NCBI GenBank assembly: GCA_001797275.1
Contig: MGOY01000043.1
Coordinates: 1-51,281, forward strand
Source of the DNA: Clostridiales bacterium GWF2_38_85
GTDB taxonomy: Bacteria; Bacillota; Clostridia; Oscillospirales; CAG-382
Direction of reading: 5' to 3'
DNA length: 51,281 nt
Shown piece after piece: positions 25,638 to 34,978 of this stretch (position 1 is its first letter; the number at the start of each line of letters is the position of its first letter). The notes beneath the pieces are model-generated. The model saw only the letters and a program-made list of their open reading frames with translations, did not search any database and was not told the DNA's origin. The position numbers were made by a program, and so were the translations under genes.

Positions 25638-26555
25638 ATGCAGATACTATCTGATCTTCGTAAACGTCTCGCGTCTGCACTTTTGCAGACGCGAAAAACA
25701 CTTTCAGGAGCTAATTCGGGGCAATTTCGAGTCGCAGCCTTGGGGCGTGGCTCAGATTTTGATCAGCTTCGAGATTACACTCCAGGTGATGATGTGCGGC
25801 TTATTGATTGGAAAAGTTCTGCACGCGTTCAACGAATTGTTGTTCGTCAATACCGAGACGAACGAAGCCGCACCGTGCACGTCCTAATGGATATTTCTCG
25901 GTCTATGGGCTTTGGAACGGGCGCATCGCGCCTCTACGACACAGGCGCTGAGGTCGCCACGGTACTTTCTGTAATGGGTGAGGTTTCAGGAGATGCTATG
26001 GGCCTCTACTGGATGGGAGAAACATTAGGAGCTGCGGTCATGCCACGCGTAGGACGATATGCAACTGAACGCTTTGTTCATGCCTTAGGCCTACGTTCAC
26101 CCGATAAACAAAAAGCTAATTTTGCAACTCTTTTGCCACGGTTTGCAAACCAGTGTTCTAGGCGATCGTTAGTATTTCTAATCTCGGATTTTGCAGATTC
26201 AGAACTTAATGAATCGCATTTTAAAGCTCTAGCACACAAGCATGTTGTTGCCATTATTAGAATACGAGACAGTCGCGAGCTATCAATTCTTGAACCCGCG
26301 CGTTTTTTCCGATTTGAAGATAGTGAAGATGGTTCTTCTTGCAGGATTCCCGCCCTACAAAATGTAGAAAAGGCACGACAGAGCCTTGAACGGTTTAGGC
26401 ACGAACAAGAAGAGTTTTTCAACCGGCTTCATATAGGCTGGTTTGATTGTTTTACAGGACAAGATACTGTAGTTCAAGTACTAACAGGAGTCCGTCGTAA
26501 CCAAAGAATTTTTGAGACCATGCGTTCCAGTTGTCGTGCGCATTCTATCTGTTAA
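25638..26555 (+). CDS. DUF58 family protein (VWA-like)
   Basis: 305 residues. The DUF58 signature is clear: RGSDFDQLRDYTPGDDVRLI followed by DWKSSAR (about 37-65), then VLMDISRSM (MIDAS-like DxSxS) and a C-terminal VWA-like half with FLISDFADS. DUF58 proteins usually occur with a MoxR AAA+ ATPase and Bat/VWA membrane proteins and are thought to assist envelope complexes. Here only a small membrane partner follows, overlapping the region of its stop; no MoxR gene is nearby. It starts six bases after serS, so it is likely in the serS transcript. Confidence 0.88.
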   Translation: MQILSDLRKRLASALLQTRKTLSGANSGQFRVAALGRGSDFDQLRDYTPGDDVRLIDWKSSARVQRIVVRQYRDERSRTVHVLMDISRSMGFGTGASRLYDTGAEVATVLSVMGEVSGDAMGLYWMGETLGAAVMPRVGRYATERFVHALGLRSPDKQKANFATLLPRFANQCSRRSLVFLISDFADSELNESHFKALAHKHVVAIIRIRDSRELSILEPARFFRFEDSEDGSSCRIPALQNVEKARQSLERFRHEQEEFFNRLHIGWFDCFTGQDTVVQVLTGVRRNQRIFETMRSSCRAHSIC

Positions 26556-26569
26556 AGGTTGGTTGTATC

Positions 26570-27091
26570 ATGGAGTTATCGGGTTTAGATTTTGATGATG
26601 TTTTCGAGGCCTGGAGTTTGGACAATTGGGTCTACTCACATCGATGGCTTTTAGTAGTTGTAGCTATTCTGAGCATACTAGGAATAACGACAGGACTAAT
26701 CTGGTGGTTTAAAAAACGTTCCTATGCAAAAAACCCCTATATTCAGGCACTTAAAAAATTAACACTTATTCAACGACAAATAGCCCTATCCAAAACCGAA
26801 GAACCATCAGAAAGAATTTTTTACAGCGGAATTACCGAAGTTACCCAGCAGCTCTTATGCCACTTTTTAGGTAATCATGCCAAAGGTATGACTGATACAG
26901 AACTTATTCACGGCCTCGATAGAACTGCAATTGACGAACAAATCCGCTCTAATCTAAAGCGATGTCTTGAAAGCGGAAAAGAAATCAAATTTGCACGAAC
27001 TCGACAAGATCTCGCAAACAATGTAACAGAATTCACAACATTAAAAAAAAATTTTCAACAAGCAGCTATGCGATATAAACGGGATAATTAA
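26570..27091 (+). CDS. Small membrane protein, DUF4381-like, partner of the DUF58 gene
   Basis: 173 residues from the ATG at 26570 (the upstream TTG at 26531 lies inside the DUF58 gene). One membrane helix (about 27-47, WLLVVVAILSILGITTGLIWW) is followed by KKR and a cytoplasmic helical domain. This resembles the DUF4381-type proteins of MoxR-DUF58-Bat operons: short, single helix near the N-terminus, FYSGITEVTQQLL, then a GMTDTELI segment. The match rests on layout and gene neighbour more than on a signature. Role inferred: membrane anchor or partner for the DUF58 protein. Confidence 0.7.
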   Translation: MELSGLDFDDVFEAWSLDNWVYSHRWLLVVVAILSILGITTGLIWWFKKRSYAKNPYIQALKKLTLIQRQIALSKTEEPSERIFYSGITEVTQQLLCHFLGNHAKGMTDTELIHGLDRTAIDEQIRSNLKRCLESGKEIKFARTRQDLANNVTEFTTLKKNFQQAAMRYKRDN

Positions 27092-27324
27092 GAAAAAGCA
27101 TGGTAGAGTATCTTGACACGCCTGGTATAATAAGAAAGACCGAAATAGCCCTCAGACAGTGTTTCTTTTTTCTCAAGATAAATGCTTAAGCAATAAATGT
27201 CTAAGTAAACAGGGAGGCTTCAAGAGGCATATCAAAAGTATACGCAACCGGCATAAACAAAAAACTGAGGATGTGTGTTGTGGAGGCATGAAGTAGTTAT
27301 TTTTCAAAACCAAAGAGGATGCCT

Positions 27325-27783
27325 ATGGCAAAGCATGTTGGGGTAAAATTGCCGGATGATCTCTTTACGGTTCTCCAAACCGGCACAACGTCTATTTTAG
27401 CGACGTTTTCAGAGAAATCGGTTCCACATACAACACCCATTAATACGTTGTACCCAAAGGGACGCGAAAGCATATTGTTATCTATTCATAAGGATCATAC
27501 AGGTTATCACAACATGGTGTGGCAGAAGAAAGTCATGCTCTGTTTTCTGGACGAGCAAAACGTAGCCTACAGTGTTCTTGGACGAGCTGGAGTTGTCCGG
27601 GCTCCTTCATTGGTACATCCCCTTATGAATGTAGTTCGAGTTGACATCATTGACATCAAATGCGACCGCTCAGTTTTATGTCGGGTCGATTCCGGAATAA
27701 AATGGAGCCACTCCTCCTCAGAAGCTGAAGAGTTGTATAACGCTCTGATGGACGAACTAAAAGAGATGTCAAAGATATTGTAG
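27325..27783 (+). CDS. Pyridoxamine 5'-phosphate oxidase-like FMN-binding protein
   Basis: 152 residues. The split-barrel flavin fold is suggested by SILATFSEKSVPHTTPINTLYP (shown in part: LATFSEKSVPHTTPIN, about 26-41), ILLSIHKDHTGYHNM and VLGRAGVV. Such proteins bind FMN, F420 or heme and reduce small substrates; the shortness and lack of pyridoxamine-binding C-terminus argue against true PdxH. The start at 27325 is preferred over 27319 because AGAGG then has a normal six-base spacing. It is followed 11 bases later by a secreted coiled-coil gene with a strong ribosome site, so they form a pair. Confidence 0.75.
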   Translation: MAKHVGVKLPDDLFTVLQTGTTSILATFSEKSVPHTTPINTLYPKGRESILLSIHKDHTGYHNMVWQKKVMLCFLDEQNVAYSVLGRAGVVRAPSLVHPLMNVVRVDIIDIKCDRSVLCRVDSGIKWSHSSSEAEELYNALMDELKEMSKIL

Positions 27784-27794
27784 GAGGTTGAGTT

Positions 27795-28841
27795 ATGAAG
27801 CAAGAGCGGCGCTTGAGTCTTGTTATATTGATGCTTTCAAGTGGTTCTTATTCCCTCTCAAGTTCTCAGGACGATGGAAGCATGCCAACTCCAACAACTA
27901 CTGGAACTGCTGCGGCAACAGAAGTTCCAGCGCAATGGAAAGAGTCAACAGGATCATCAAAAGCGATAACCCTATCCGGTGATGAGCCGGGTAATTGGTA
28001 CCGCAAACGTCATATCCTTCAAGAAGCACGGAAGCTCTATGAAACTCTTACCAAGCAAATTGTAGCTCTTTCCCCTGAGCGCGAACGGTTTGAGAAAATT
28101 AGAACTGAAGATCTTGATAAAAAATTTGACTCGTTTTATCAAGATTGCGGCTTCCAGCAAGGCGAAATAGATGGGCAACTAAGTGCAATTGCTGATGAGA
28201 TTAAACAGGCGCAGGCAGAAGCAGGAATTTCCGTTACGGATCAACGAGAACTTCTAAAACAGCTTGAGGAAAAACGAACAGAGCTAGGTAAGCTTAAAGA
28301 AGAGTATATGCATGTGCAAAAGTTGGATGCAGCAGCTAATGAGGCTATAAAGACGCTAAATTCAGAGATTGACAAGGCCCAAACCTATGAGACCTCTGCG
28401 TGGGAGCAATACCAAAAGATAGCAGATACTCTCAACGATGAAGTGGCAGAGGATCTCTATCGGCGCATTGAAGCATCCCTGCGTAATGTGCAAGCACTTG
28501 AGCGATATATCAAGAACGACATGACTCAATTTTTTAGCACTCTCTCGAGTGATGTGGACAAACAAATAGAAGTCGTAAAGTCAAAAATTGAAGCTCTACG
28601 TGCAAAAGGAGTTGAACTGAATAAAAAAGTTCTTGAAGAGAAAGCAGCTGCCGCTCGAGAGCAGGAGCGACTTAAGAAACTTAAGGAACAACAATTGGCT
28701 GCTCAAAAAGCAAAAGAAGCCGCTCAAAAAACGTGGACTTATAAAGTTAATTCATTTTTTCAAAGTATATGGGGATCGCTGCGTGGATGGACAATTTCAT
28801 CGTACCAAGCAGTACGAGGTCTTTTTGTCACTAAAAAATGA
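27795..28841 (+). CDS. Secreted coiled-coil protein of unknown function
   Basis: 348 residues. A signal-like N-terminus (MKQERRLSLVILMLSSGSYS) is followed by a Thr/Ser-rich low-complexity linker to about residue 55, then long charged helices (about 70-315) with heptad-like patterns and Lys/Ala/Glu-rich repeats. The C-terminal 35 residues are aromatic and amphipathic (WTYKVNSFFQSIWGSLRGW), possibly membrane-touching. No family recognised. AGGAGGTTGAGTT before the ATG is one of the best ribosome sites in the window. tRNA-Leu follows with its own promoter. Confidence 0.7.
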   Translation: MKQERRLSLVILMLSSGSYSLSSSQDDGSMPTPTTTGTAAATEVPAQWKESTGSSKAITLSGDEPGNWYRKRHILQEARKLYETLTKQIVALSPERERFEKIRTEDLDKKFDSFYQDCGFQQGEIDGQLSAIADEIKQAQAEAGISVTDQRELLKQLEEKRTELGKLKEEYMHVQKLDAAANEAIKTLNSEIDKAQTYETSAWEQYQKIADTLNDEVAEDLYRRIEASLRNVQALERYIKNDMTQFFSTLSSDVDKQIEVVKSKIEALRAKGVELNKKVLEEKAAAAREQERLKKLKEQQLAAQKAKEAAQKTWTYKVNSFFQSIWGSLRGWTISSYQAVRGLFVTKK

Positions 28842-28853
28842 ATTAACAAAAGT

Positions 28854-28882
28854 TTGCTAAGGTTTTTTTCTTTTGCTAGAGT
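28854..28882 (+). promoter_or_regulatory. Promoter of tRNA-Leu
   Basis: TTGCTA, 17 bases, TAGAGT, ending about 22 bases before the mature tRNA 5' end. Confidence 0.55.
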
Positions 28883-28904
28883 AGTTACATGTTCTGGGAA
28901 ATGT

Positions 28905-28991
28905 GCGGAAGTGGTGAAACTGGTAGACACGCAGCTTTGAGGGGGCTGTGGGAGTAATCCCGTGGGGGTTCGAGTCCCTTCTTCCGCACCA
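28905..28991 (+). tRNA. tRNA-Leu (GAG anticodon)
   Basis: Acceptor GCGGAAG pairs with CTTCCGC, the anticodon stem CAGCT/GGCTG holds the loop TTGAGGG (anticodon GAG, codons CUC/CUU), a long variable arm of the class II type follows, the T-loop is GGTTCGAGTCC-like, and the CCA end is encoded. 87 bases in all. Confidence 0.95.
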
Positions 28992-29070
28992 GAATTATGC
29001 CGCACGACTTTAAGAAGCGGCGGAGAGTATCTCACAAGTAGTAATGTTTTTTGTTTGCAAGGGTCGGAGC

Positions 29071-30651
29071 ATGACGGTTTCACTTCGCCAAATTTTCTTG
29101 TCACGGCTTTCTTTTTGGCTGATTTTGACGGTAGCTGGAGGTTTTTTCCTCTATAATCTAAAAGACTATATTAAATTCGGAATCGATCTAAAGGGTGGAA
29201 CTTACATTACCCTTCAGATTAAATTTAGAGAGGCTTATAAGACGGAAGTTGGAGAACGGGTTCAGGATGCTGTTGCTAGCTTAAAAGAAGCTAAAATGGT
29301 GGGTCCAAAAAATACATTTGTTCGTGAGCGTGGCGAAGGCGACGTAGAGTTGCCAGTTCCTTACGGCGTAATGGTCTTTGAAAATATTAGCGATGCTAAT
29401 GCCGCCATGGATTTTCTCTCACGCGACGCAAAAGGTGCAAAAGTTGATCGCACAGACACTAGTGTCACCATACATCTAACCCCAGAAACGCTTCGTCACA
29501 TCGATCATGATGCGCTTGAAAGCAACATTAATTCGCTTAACGTGCGTATTAATAAGTTTGGTGTAGGCGAAACTTTAATTGCGAGTCACGGAACCGACAG
29601 AATTATTATTGAATTACCTAATGTTCACGATCCTCGCGAAGTAAAAGAAATTATTGGTCGTTCGGCAACCTTAGAGATTAAAAAGGTTGAAGAATCGGCT
29701 CACTCTGAAAAAGATTTAATTGAAAAATTCGGCGGATCAATCCCTGAAGGAATGATGATTATTCCTGGTGAGCGTGGCGAGTTTACAGAATATTATTTGG
29801 TACCATCGTACACCGATCTTACCGGTAAACTTCTAAAGACAGCCTCTGCAGGGCTAGGTGGTAAATCAGGCGCTGAATCTGCGGTTATTTTTGAATTTAA
29901 ACCTGCAGGTGCAACAAAGTTTGCTAAATTAACTAGCGAAAATGTAGGCAACCGGCTAGCCGTTATTATTGATGGTAGAGCTGAGTGCGCTCCCGTAGTT
30001 AATGAACCATTAAGCAGAGGTGGTAGCATTACAGGATCATTCACTCCTGAGCAAGCACAACGGTTAGCAACACTCCTCAAGTCTGGTGCATTTGTAGCCC
30101 CTGTTTCGGTTGAAGAAGAGCGTCAAGTAGGACCTTCATTAGGGTCAGCTGCTATCAGAAATGGCTTCTTTGCCTGCGCACTTGGACTCTTATTACTCTT
30201 CCTCTTTAGTATTATCACCTACAAAACCGCAGGCTTGTTAGCGTTTATCGTCTTGCTTTACAACCTATTATTCTCCTTGGTCTTACTCGCAGGACTAAAA
30301 GCAACCTTAACCTTACCTGGCATCGCCGGTATGATTTTAACAATTGGTGCAGCTATCGATGCTTCAATTCTAATTTTTGAACGTATACGTGAAGAACTTG
30401 CTAATGGCATTCCACTACGAAAAGCAATTGATGCTGGCTTTAGTGGGGCATTATCAGTTATCATTGACTCAAACGTTACCTCATTGATTGTAGCCATTGT
30501 ACTCTTCCAATTTGGCTCAGGCCCAATAAAAGGCTTTGCAGCAACTCAAATTGTTGGTATTATAGCTACATTGATAACAGGTCTCTGGATGTTACGTTCA
30601 ATGTTTACCTACTTGACTGATATCCTTGGCGTTACCAAGATGCGCATTTAG
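29071..30651 (+). CDS. secD: Protein translocase subunit SecD
   Basis: 526 residues from the ATG at 29071, which has a GGAGC site; the ATG at 29044 adds nine residues without one. One N-terminal membrane helix is followed by FGIDLKGGTYITLQI, the large periplasmic P1 domain, and five C-terminal helices including the conserved region AAIDASILIFERIREEL. SecD with SecF uses the proton gradient to help finish protein export through SecYEG, relevant here given the many signal-peptide proteins. No SecF is fused or adjacent: a tRNA and pgsA follow. Confidence 0.95.
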   Translation: MTVSLRQIFLSRLSFWLILTVAGGFFLYNLKDYIKFGIDLKGGTYITLQIKFREAYKTEVGERVQDAVASLKEAKMVGPKNTFVRERGEGDVELPVPYGVMVFENISDANAAMDFLSRDAKGAKVDRTDTSVTIHLTPETLRHIDHDALESNINSLNVRINKFGVGETLIASHGTDRIIIELPNVHDPREVKEIIGRSATLEIKKVEESAHSEKDLIEKFGGSIPEGMMIIPGERGEFTEYYLVPSYTDLTGKLLKTASAGLGGKSGAESAVIFEFKPAGATKFAKLTSENVGNRLAVIIDGRAECAPVVNEPLSRGGSITGSFTPEQAQRLATLLKSGAFVAPVSVEEERQVGPSLGSAAIRNGFFACALGLLLLFLFSIITYKTAGLLAFIVLLYNLLFSLVLLAGLKATLTLPGIAGMILTIGAAIDASILIFERIREELANGIPLRKAIDAGFSGALSVIIDSNVTSLIVAIVLFQFGSGPIKGFAATQIVGIIATLITGLWMLRSMFTYLTDILGVTKMRI

Positions 30652-30696
30652 GAACTCTAAACAAGATTGAAATTCTAGAACAGTAGAAATTACTGT

Positions 30697-30773
30697 GGCG
30701 ACGTAGCTCAGCTGGTTAGAGCGGCGGAATCATAATCCGTAGGTCCGGGGTTCGAGTCCCTGCGTCGCCACCA
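30697..30773 (+). tRNA. tRNA with CAT anticodon (elongator Met, or Ile2)
   Basis: Acceptor GGCGACG pairs with CGTCGCC, D-arm GCTCAGCTGGTTAGAGC, anticodon stem GCGGA/TCCGT around the loop ATCATAA, T-arm CGGGGTTCGAGTCCCTG, encoded CCA. The anticodon stem lacks the GGG/CCC of initiators. Elongator Met is most likely; a lysidine-modified Ile2 cannot be ruled out. It lies 45 bases after secD and is probably on the same transcript. Confidence 0.93.
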
Positions 30774-30790
30774 ACATTTAGGCACATTTC

Positions 30791-31363
30791 GTGCACAAAT
30801 TTCCTCTTCTTATTACCTTTACTCGACTCATTTTTGCTATCCTTGTGCTACCTCCTCTTTTCCTTTTTGCCCCATGGCAAAGCGAATGGATCTGGGCATG
30901 GATACTTTTAGGACTTTTTCTACTAGTGGGAGCTACCGACTTTTTGGATGGACGCATGGCCCGGCTATTGGGTTGTGAATCAGACGCAGGTCGGGTGATG
31001 GATCCGGTAGCTGATAAAGTTTTAACAAGCTCCATGTTCTTGATACTATTAACCGCAGGGCGTCTAGATTTGCTCGTGGTTTTAGCATTCATAGCACGTG
31101 AGTTTGTAGTTATGGGCGTACGAGAGCTTGCGTTAATGCGAGGCTTTTCCGTTCCCGTTGCCACATGGGGGAAATACAAAACATTTGCTCAGATGGTTCT
31201 TATTGCTTATGAAATTGTAAATCCTGCCTTTTATAGCCATGCAAATTCGAAACTTATACTATTTGAACCGCTACTTGTGTGGTTAGCTTTAGGCCTTTCT
31301 CTAGGATCTGCTGTTTTATATGTGCGCAGCTTTTTGCGTCAGTCTGGCTGTGCGCAACGTTAG
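30791..31363 (+). CDS. pgsA: CDP-diacylglycerol-glycerol-3-phosphate 3-phosphatidyltransferase
   Basis: 190 residues starting at GTG. It has the CDP-alcohol phosphatidyltransferase motif in full: DFLDGRMAR, eight residues, GRVMDPVAD (about 55-80), i.e. DGx2ARx8Gx3Dx3D. Several membrane helices surround it. The segment REFVVMGVRELALMRG is typical for PgsA. The enzyme makes phosphatidylglycerophosphate, the committed step to phosphatidylglycerol and cardiolipin, in the inner membrane. The ribosome site is weak and the gene begins 17 bases after the tRNA, suggesting co-transcription. Confidence 0.9.
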   Translation: MHKFPLLITFTRLIFAILVLPPLFLFAPWQSEWIWAWILLGLFLLVGATDFLDGRMARLLGCESDAGRVMDPVADKVLTSSMFLILLTAGRLDLLVVLAFIAREFVVMGVRELALMRGFSVPVATWGKYKTFAQMVLIAYEIVNPAFYSHANSKLILFEPLLVWLALGLSLGSAVLYVRSFLRQSGCAQR

Positions 31364-31479
31364 AAATACCCAATGGGTAAAGGCAGTAACTATGTATAAT
31401 TTTTTTAAGTAAGATAATCGAATGTTTATGTGCTGCGTAAATAACCATGCACATACCCCCTTCCCCTAAAAGGTTTACT

Positions 31480-33231
31480 ATGCATTTTTCTGAAGTTGCC
31501 CACTATTTTGATCTCATAGAGCGCGAAAGTTCCCGCGTAAAAATGACTCAGCTACTAGCCGAATTATTTAAAAAGGCATCACCACACGAAGCACGCATAA
31601 TTGCGTATCTATCGTTGGGCACCTTGCGTGCAACCTATGAAGGAACTCAATTTAATTTTGCCTCTAAAGGCATGGTAGTGGCTGTCGCCCGTGTTTTGGA
31701 CATATCTGAAGCGGCAGTGTCTACAAGCGCAACTCAAACCGGTGACTTGGGAGCCGTTATCACCCTTCACCCCTGGACTCATACCGATAGTCAAGCTACG
31801 CTTATTGAAATTCATAGGGCATTAGTGGAGTTTGAGCAGCTATCAGGCTCTGGCTCTGTCGAGGATAAAGTAAGATATTTTACCACCCTACTACAATCGG
31901 TTGATGCATTATCAGCACGTTATTTAGTACGTATTGTACTTCAAAAACTACGCTTGGGTTTTTCAGAAATGACCTTAATCGACGCATTATCCTGGGCCTT
32001 AGTGGGAAATAAGTCCTTACATGACCGCATTGAATATGCGTTCAACGTCTCTGCTGACATTGGATTTATAGCAGAATTATCCTGCGCAGGAGGTATCGCA
32101 GCCGTTGATTCCATTGGTATTACAGTAGGTATACCTATTCGCCCTGCAGCAGCAGAACGTTTACCCTCTGCCGCTGCAATTATCGAAAAAATTGGCAGCG
32201 CAATTGCAGAGCCTAAATTTGATGGGTTTCGTTTACAAGTACACGTAAAAAAGCATGATGAGAAAACCGAGCTACGTTTCTTTTCACGCAACCTACTCGA
32301 TATGTCGGCTATGTTTCCAGATCTAAAGGCGGCACTACTTGATCTTCCAGTTCAAAGTGCTGTTGTAGAAGGCGAAGCACTAGCATTTGATGAGCAAACC
32401 GGCTCCTTTTTGCCCTTTCAAGAAACGGTAAAGCGACGTCGCAAATATGATATACAAAGTACTATGGAAGAACTACCTCTCAAGCTCGTTCTCTTTGATA
32501 TCCTCTATCTCAATGGAGAATCGTTTTTAGAAAAGAGTCAAAGCGAACGACACAATGCACTTGCAACCATTGTCAATACTACCAACAACGCCCTGCTTTC
32601 TGTTGCAGAAGAAATTAGAGTCGAAACAGCCGACGCATTACAACACTATTTTTTACAAAATATTACGGCAGGTCTTGAGGGTGTAGTAGTAAAGCGACCA
32701 GATTCTTCATACCAACCAGGTAAAAGGAATTTTAACTGGATTAAATTAAAACGCTCGGAACGCGGAAAGCTTGACGATACCATCGACGCCGTGGTATTGG
32801 GTTACTATTACGGCAAAGGCAAAAGAGCATCATTTGGAATAGGCGCTTGCCTAATTGGAGTATACAACAAAGAAGAGGATCGATTTGAAACGATCGCCAA
32901 AATTGGCACAGGATTTTCAGATGACGAATGGAAAGAATTGCGTGTAAAATGTGATACGCAAAAAGTAAACGATTGCCCCCACAATGTTATGGTAACGCGT
33001 GGGCTTGAGCCAGACATATGGGTTGCCCCAGAGATTATGGTGGTAGTGCGAGCAGATGAGATTACCAGGTCCCCAGCGCACACAGCGGGCAAAACAGCAG
33101 ATCGACTAGGATTTGCGCTAAGATTCCCACGCTTTTTGGAGTATAGGTTTGACAAATCTCCAACCGAAGCAACTAGTGTGGATGAGGTGGTTTCACTATT
33201 TGATCAGCAAAAAGTAGTAGGTGAAGAGTAA
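31480..33231 (+). CDS. ATP-dependent DNA ligase (archaeal/eukaryotic LigI type)
   Basis: 583 residues from the ATG at 31480 (AAAAGG site at good spacing; the start at 31447 lacks one). An N-terminal helical DNA-binding domain of about 200 residues precedes the nucleotidyltransferase core. Motif I is EPKFDGFRLQVH with the AMP-accepting Lys246, then FSRNLLDMS, VEGEALAFD, LVLFDILYLNGE, LEGVVVKRPDSSY and WIKLKR (motif V). An OB-fold with VAPEIMVVVRADEI follows. This full three-domain form is typical of archaea and eukaryotes; most bacteria rely on NAD-dependent LigA. It may be a repair ligase beside LigA. Confidence 0.92.
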   Translation: MHFSEVAHYFDLIERESSRVKMTQLLAELFKKASPHEARIIAYLSLGTLRATYEGTQFNFASKGMVVAVARVLDISEAAVSTSATQTGDLGAVITLHPWTHTDSQATLIEIHRALVEFEQLSGSGSVEDKVRYFTTLLQSVDALSARYLVRIVLQKLRLGFSEMTLIDALSWALVGNKSLHDRIEYAFNVSADIGFIAELSCAGGIAAVDSIGITVGIPIRPAAAERLPSAAAIIEKIGSAIAEPKFDGFRLQVHVKKHDEKTELRFFSRNLLDMSAMFPDLKAALLDLPVQSAVVEGEALAFDEQTGSFLPFQETVKRRRKYDIQSTMEELPLKLVLFDILYLNGESFLEKSQSERHNALATIVNTTNNALLSVAEEIRVETADALQHYFLQNITAGLEGVVVKRPDSSYQPGKRNFNWIKLKRSERGKLDDTIDAVVLGYYYGKGKRASFGIGACLIGVYNKEEDRFETIAKIGTGFSDDEWKELRVKCDTQKVNDCPHNVMVTRGLEPDIWVAPEIMVVVRADEITRSPAHTAGKTADRLGFALRFPRFLEYRFDKSPTEATSVDEVVSLFDQQKVVGEE

Positions 33232-33263
33232 CGGTTAATCATTTTAACACTTGGGAGAGTGGA

Positions 33264-34958
33264 ATGAAAAAGGTAACCAGAAGTTGGGCCCTTGTGCTTG
33301 CAGCATTAGCACCGTATACCCTTGCTCTGGGTGGTGAGATTGATAACTTGGCGGGGGCATTAAAAAACATTGCTGAAACAAAAGTAGAAGAGACCAAACA
33401 GCCAGAGACTCCGGCCCTTACAACTACAACAGATATTGAGACGGGCACACCATTAGTACGGCGGGTACGGATAGGAAAGGATGACAAGGAGTGCAATGAA
33501 GCATCCTTTATCAAAAAATCTCAAGAGCCTTTTGAAACCGAAGTGTTTAAAAAGAAAATAGAAATATATGCACCTACTTTTGATAGAGCAGCAATCAACA
33601 AAATAAAATCCGTTTTACCTGCCCCAGTAAAAACCGTTTGGGACGTTACGAATAAAAACGAACGTAAAAAACTCGTTGAACTACTAGATGAAGTAAGCAA
33701 AATTAATACCGCAAACCACAAAGATTTCGTTGAAAATGTACTAAAGTTTATAGGCCGCTTTGATCCAACCCTTTTAATAGAAATTAATAACAAGTTTGGA
33801 TTTACAGGGGACGAAAAGGAACCGCTTAAGGTAAAATGTGGTGATTTAGAACTCTTCTTGCGAGTAGTCAAACATATTTTTGAATGTGCTATTGAACGAG
33901 TGGAGGATTATGAACTTCAAATTAAAAAGAAGACCAAGCTTGAGGGATTAAGGCATGACATTGAAGCAATTCAACCCATAAGAAATAGTCTTAAACCTAT
34001 AGTACTGAAGCTTAGAAAACTTTCTTCAACAAACCCAACAGTCGCAGGATTTTTAGCTAATTGGGATGCTCTAGTCGCCCGGTGGGGAAAATTATGGAAA
34101 GATAATGAGACCGTCCTTGTTAATGAATTGGGCAAGGAAGGTTTTCTGGTTGAACTGGTGGTTGACGAGACAGAGATTGATCCACGTCGTCGGTGGTGCC
34201 ATGAGCAGGATCCTGATGGCAAGGGAGTTTGGGGCGGTTATAAGTTTAACAAGAAATGTGAAGAAACTTCATTTGCTAGTGAGCGACGGGATTGCAGAAT
34301 TACACGAAAATTCGATCCAACACTAAAAGCAAACGTACTTTTTGAACAAAAAGGTGCACCATCGGCGGATAAAAAGAATTCCTACTTCAAACCCATAAAG
34401 TACGATATTCAAGAGATTTTAGATGCTGTCGCTAAGTTTAACATGGAGGTTGGAACCGAAAAAAAACGTGATCCCGCTGTCTTTATTATTAAAAAGTTAA
34501 ATGAACTTGTAGAAAACGTCCTTGATCAAACAGACATCGTCTGTCCCATTTGCTTTGACGCAGCATTTGATGAAAAATACAAGATAGTAGAAAAAGGCAC
34601 CACAAAAGAAGTTGACAGTGAAGAGGCCTTTAAGCAAATTTCAGACGCAGTGGAAGAAATCGCAAATCTTTGGACTGACAATCCAATTGTGGAGAAGGCG
34701 CTGCACGCAGCTAAAACGCTTGAATCCATGCGAAATTTTAGATTGCAGGCTCTCGCGGCTTGGGGTGATGGAATCCATAAAAATACTCCAACAATGGATT
34801 ATGTGCTTGATAAGTGGGAGAGGGTGGATGTACACCATACAGTGGAATGTAGGGTGTACTTTGATGGATCAAATGAAGAAAAGCGTAAACTCTACACCTC
34901 AGGCTCCTATTATTATAGATTTATTAACGCCTCAAGCGATTGGTGGGAGAAAACATAG
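33264..34958 (+). CDS. Secreted protein of unknown function
   Basis: 564 residues. Signal peptide MKKVTRSWALVLAALAPYTLA. The remainder is hydrophilic, Lys/Glu-rich and mostly helical, with a central Cys- and Arg-rich part (about 290-370) and a C-terminal helical domain. A CPICFD stretch near residue 428 recalls RING fingers but no second pair of ligands follows. I recognise no family. GGGAGAG precedes the ATG, 32 bases after the ligase stop. The convergent neighbour ends 20 bases from its stop. Confidence 0.75.
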   Translation: MKKVTRSWALVLAALAPYTLALGGEIDNLAGALKNIAETKVEETKQPETPALTTTTDIETGTPLVRRVRIGKDDKECNEASFIKKSQEPFETEVFKKKIEIYAPTFDRAAINKIKSVLPAPVKTVWDVTNKNERKKLVELLDEVSKINTANHKDFVENVLKFIGRFDPTLLIEINNKFGFTGDEKEPLKVKCGDLELFLRVVKHIFECAIERVEDYELQIKKKTKLEGLRHDIEAIQPIRNSLKPIVLKLRKLSSTNPTVAGFLANWDALVARWGKLWKDNETVLVNELGKEGFLVELVVDETEIDPRRRWCHEQDPDGKGVWGGYKFNKKCEETSFASERRDCRITRKFDPTLKANVLFEQKGAPSADKKNSYFKPIKYDIQEILDAVAKFNMEVGTEKKRDPAVFIIKKLNELVENVLDQTDIVCPICFDAAFDEKYKIVEKGTTKEVDSEEAFKQISDAVEEIANLWTDNPIVEKALHAAKTLESMRNFRLQALAAWGDGIHKNTPTMDYVLDKWERVDVHHTVECRVYFDGSNEEKRKLYTSGSYYYRFINASSDWWEKT

Positions 34959-34978
34959 GCTTCTAAAAAAATTAGCCT

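Noticed and set aside
27113..27131. TTGACA and TATAAT hexamers before the FMN-binding gene
   Set aside because: Only seven bases separate them, so they cannot form one sigma70 promoter.
34541..34560. CPICFD reminiscent of a RING finger in the secreted protein at 33264
   Set aside because: No further Cys/His ligand pairs follow at RING spacing.
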